A DNA stretch of 64,000 bases, from assembly GCF_000327385.1 (NCBI RefSeq), contig NW_008710370.1, forward strand, positions 1,552,922-1,616,921, written 5' to 3'. The notes under the pieces are model-generated. The model worked only from the letters and a program-made list of their open reading frames with translations, ran no database searches and was not told where the DNA came from. Positions 61,705 through 64,000 of this stretch are shown in pieces. Made by a program: the position numbers and the translations under genes. Numbering within the stretch: position 1 is the first letter of the stretch; each line of letters begins with the position of its first letter. This DNA comes from Lottia gigantea (Eukaryota; Mollusca; Gastropoda; Lottiidae).

Positions 61705-63600
61705 AAATTATACAAACATAAAGCAATATTTGTTTTAAAACAACTTCTCACCAAATTGACTAAAATTGTTGGTTTTAATAGAAATACTGACCAAGGTCAC
61801 AAGTAGAGACTAGGAATTTCAACATTGGAATTAGTGTCAGTCAACCCATTTCGGGTAAGATTTCACAGCACCTGGGTCTGATTTGAGATGACCAGTTAAC
61901 TGTCAATTTGATTAAAAGTTGAAAGAAAGCATTTTGACAAAAAAAATCGTCATTTTATTAATCTTGAACCTCTGTATCTCTAGTAAATAAACGTTTAAAC
62001 TTGAGTTGTTTTTCTTGATTGAATAGTTGAGAGGTTTATCGTGATGGGGTATCAAATGGACTATCAGAAGTTACTTGATTTTTGTGGTCAAGATTATCGA
62101 GTCTGAAACTGACAATTCTCGAGATACTGGTCCAAACTAAGTACTCAATGTTCAAGATTTTTTAACAGGTGTTACAGGTTAGTATAGATAGCTCATAGAT
62201 TCTATAGATAAGATTCTTCTTTACCACTAAATATTTCTGCAGAGGGCGGGGCGCTGGGCGCCGCTCTGCAGGACGATCTATCACAGTTATCAAGCTATTG
62301 TTACAATGTTTGAAGATGAAACGTAGAATGCTTAAGTTTGATATTTCTGTTAAATACAGTGTAAAAAATGACCCAAGCCGTTTGATCTAAAAGCAATTAC
62401 GGTAGGTTAACTCAAACTCAATTAAAGATTAACAGAGCTCATTTTATCCAGAGCTTTTGAATAATTGGGGTACTTATTTGATGTGTGGAAGCCATATCGA
62501 CAGAATAATATTAGTAGGGTTTAAAATATGTTCGTCCTGACTTTCCCTATTTGCCTACTATTTTGCGTATCTGGCTAATTCTTTGATAAAATGAATAAAT
62601 CCAATGTTCATAATTGATAATATCTTTTTCATTTTTATGATTTAACAAGCTTATGTCATAAATTTTACAGTAGTGTATAAGCCCATGGATATCAAGGCTC
62701 TTAGGGAGTGTCATACACATGCCCTCTTTATTTTTTTACTATGAAACCTGACATTGCTTGATAGAATACTATTCTGGCTATACGGTTGTAGCGGTGAATT
62801 GATCAATTGTCTTTTTTTTTTTAAAGTTTTTAGAAAGTGAATATGGCTAAGTTTTAACGTAACATTCCGTCCAAACCACTCAAAGTGATTTTGAAGGTGC
62901 TGCAATTTAATTTATTGATCTAACGTATATACATATCGTACATACGTATATGGCTCTTTGCATGGTATTGGGATAAAATATAGCATGTCAAGAAAGCACC
63001 TGTTAATTTAAGTTACATACAAAATTAAACCAAACTAATTTATTTTTATTTTTATATAAGTTATTTGTAAATAAATAAAACAATATAATCCCAATTATGT
63101 TTGAAGGAGTACTACAATTGAACAATCAAAAAATTATCCCTATTCCTTTATAGACGGACGGTAACACCCGAAATAATGTAGCCCTTCTTTGAGCAGCCAG
63201 GTTATCAAGAGAATTATCTGCACGCTTATAAAAAATCAATGAAAACAAACATGTACGTGTGTCTTTCTGAATTAAACACAAAAAGCGCACTTGAAGGAAG
63301 AGATCATGTGTAAAAAATATTTGTTAATCTAGTATCGTTTTGGATTGTATGTCCGTCTGAAGAATTGATAACGCTCTCAAATTTTCATATTGATATCACG
63401 TGACACGGAAATACACTGTCAAACAATAACAGATACTTTAATCATTGTCTCGCTGAAATGTTATATGATATGCATATTTTGGACTAAATTGACCAATTGC
63501 TGAGAAAACCAATCTCAAAATTATCGAACGTGACACAAATACAATTCCGTCCCAAAATTAGTAACGTTCGCATGTTTCAAAATCCATTCCAATTTTTTTA
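61705..63600. other. Upstream region of CFAP70
   Basis: AT-rich, no coding frame recognised. A GC-rich hairpin (CTGCAGAG...CTCTGCAG) lies at 62239-62273. The leader exon(s) and promoter of CFAP70 should fall in this interval or in the shared region near 63.6 kb. Confidence 0.4.
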
Positions 63601-63607
63601 CCTAGCC

Positions 63608-63617
63608 TCTCGCGAGA
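63608..63617. promoter_or_regulatory. TCTCGCGAGA palindrome, probable core promoter element
   Basis: A perfect 10-bp palindrome, TCTCGCGAGA, lies 35 bases upstream of the plus-strand ATG at 63652 in otherwise AT-rich DNA. The motif is known from TATA-less promoters of broadly expressed animal genes, often bidirectional ones. Here it could serve both the small plus-strand gene and CFAP70, whose first coding exon is 1.9 kb away on the other strand. The shared use is inference. Confidence 0.55.
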
Positions 63618-63651
63618 TTACAATTTCTTTCTGGATGTTGACATCAAAGCA

Positions 63652-63897
63652 ATGGAGTCTGACAACGAAAATCGCAAACTCAAGGTAAGGAATATTCATT
63701 GGAATTGGCAACTTTACTCAGTCCGTCCATAAAATAAGTCACATTCTCATTGTTCGAACAGGTCTAAATATTATTTTCAGTTTTTGAGGCTGAATATCTA
63801 CCCCAAAACGGATATAAAAATGGTGTGTATAAACTGTGAACTGGACATTTCTCGCACTGATTCGGTCGTCTTTCGCGGGGAAATGTTTTTTCATTGA
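63652..63897 (+). CDS. Start of a small plus-strand gene, unrecognised
   Basis: An ATG at 63652 opens an 11-codon exon (MESDNENRKLK) ending in a strong donor, AAG then gtaagg at 63685. An acceptor (ttattttcag) ends at 63780. In the same phase the next exon reads FLRLNIYPKTDIKM, then a CxxC pair (VCINC), and ends ...VVFRGEMFFH before a TGA at 63895-63897. The total would be 49 aa. The Cys pair and the Cys-to-His spacing look like half a zinc-binding module, so the true protein may continue through a splice site I did not find. The stop falls inside the first unit of a 32-bp tandem repeat. Not recognised as any named family. Confidence 0.45.
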
Positions 63898-64000
63898 GAT
63901 CGTTATTTATTGGATGGAATATATATTGAGAATGTTATTTATGGGATGGAATATATATTGAGAATGTTATTTGTTGGATTGAAAATATATTGATAACGTT
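63896..64000. repeat. 32-bp tandem repeat at the right edge
   Basis: Three units and the start of a fourth, each beginning gaga(a/t)... and ending in ggaatatatatt or a close variant. The array runs off the window, so its length is unknown. Confidence 0.8.

Noticed and set aside
62711-62905. 64-residue minus-strand ORF
   Set aside because: Depends on a poly-T run and shows no family resemblance.
63690-63715. RFX X-box for ciliary expression of CFAP70
   Set aside because: Only a half-site-like ttggcaac was found; no convincing full GTNRCC/RGYAAC pair.

Overview
The window is AT-rich, intron-rich metazoan nuclear DNA, most likely from a mollusc. The evidence is two animal genes with many short exons and canonical GT-AG splice sites, and many Pearl-type (Helentron-associated) repeats, which are typical of bivalve and gastropod genomes. 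Two large host genes, both on the minus strand, were assembled exon by exon by following reading phase across every junction. No database search was run, so family names rest on recognised motifs.

Layout. About 1-15,700 holds no convincing intact gene. It contains a TA-flanked foldback element with an internal minisatellite (78-605), a 601-bp tandem duplication (1146-2349), a 1-kb inverted-repeat element with 21-bp perfect ends (3751-4759), a dimeric tRNA-like SINE (4794-4950), Pearl copies carrying younger nested insertions (6644-7882 and 9662-10558), a decayed coding-like stretch (about 11,520-12,100) and a 30-bp minisatellite (about 12,970-13,855). From 29,234 down to 16,062 lies a complete 12-exon Rel/Dorsal-type NF-kB gene predicting 608 residues, with a Rel homology domain, a basic nuclear localisation signal and a short C-terminal tail without ankyrin repeats. 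Pearl elements and MITEs fill its introns. From 30,930 to 33,185 are fragments of at least two Penelope-like retroelements in opposite orientation, with a 162-base run of N inside, next to a full-length tRNA-headed SINE. From 61,683 down to 34,939 lies a 28-coding-exon CFAP70 (TTC18) gene predicting about 1,108 residues, a ciliary axoneme protein with C-terminal TPRs. At the right edge a small ORF starts on the plus strand (63,652), just downstream of a TCTCGCGAGA promoter motif (63,608). This suggests a divergent promoter shared with CFAP70.

The two main genes are not known to act together: Rel is an immune and developmental transcription factor, CFAP70 an outer-dynein-arm-associated axonemal protein. 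The most informative new material is in the repeats. A Pearl insertion can be compared with its own empty site elsewhere in the window, the Pearl family joins common ends to two different tandem cores, and a TA-flanked MITE sits about six bases from a CFAP70 splice donor. No convincing virus-derived element was seen.
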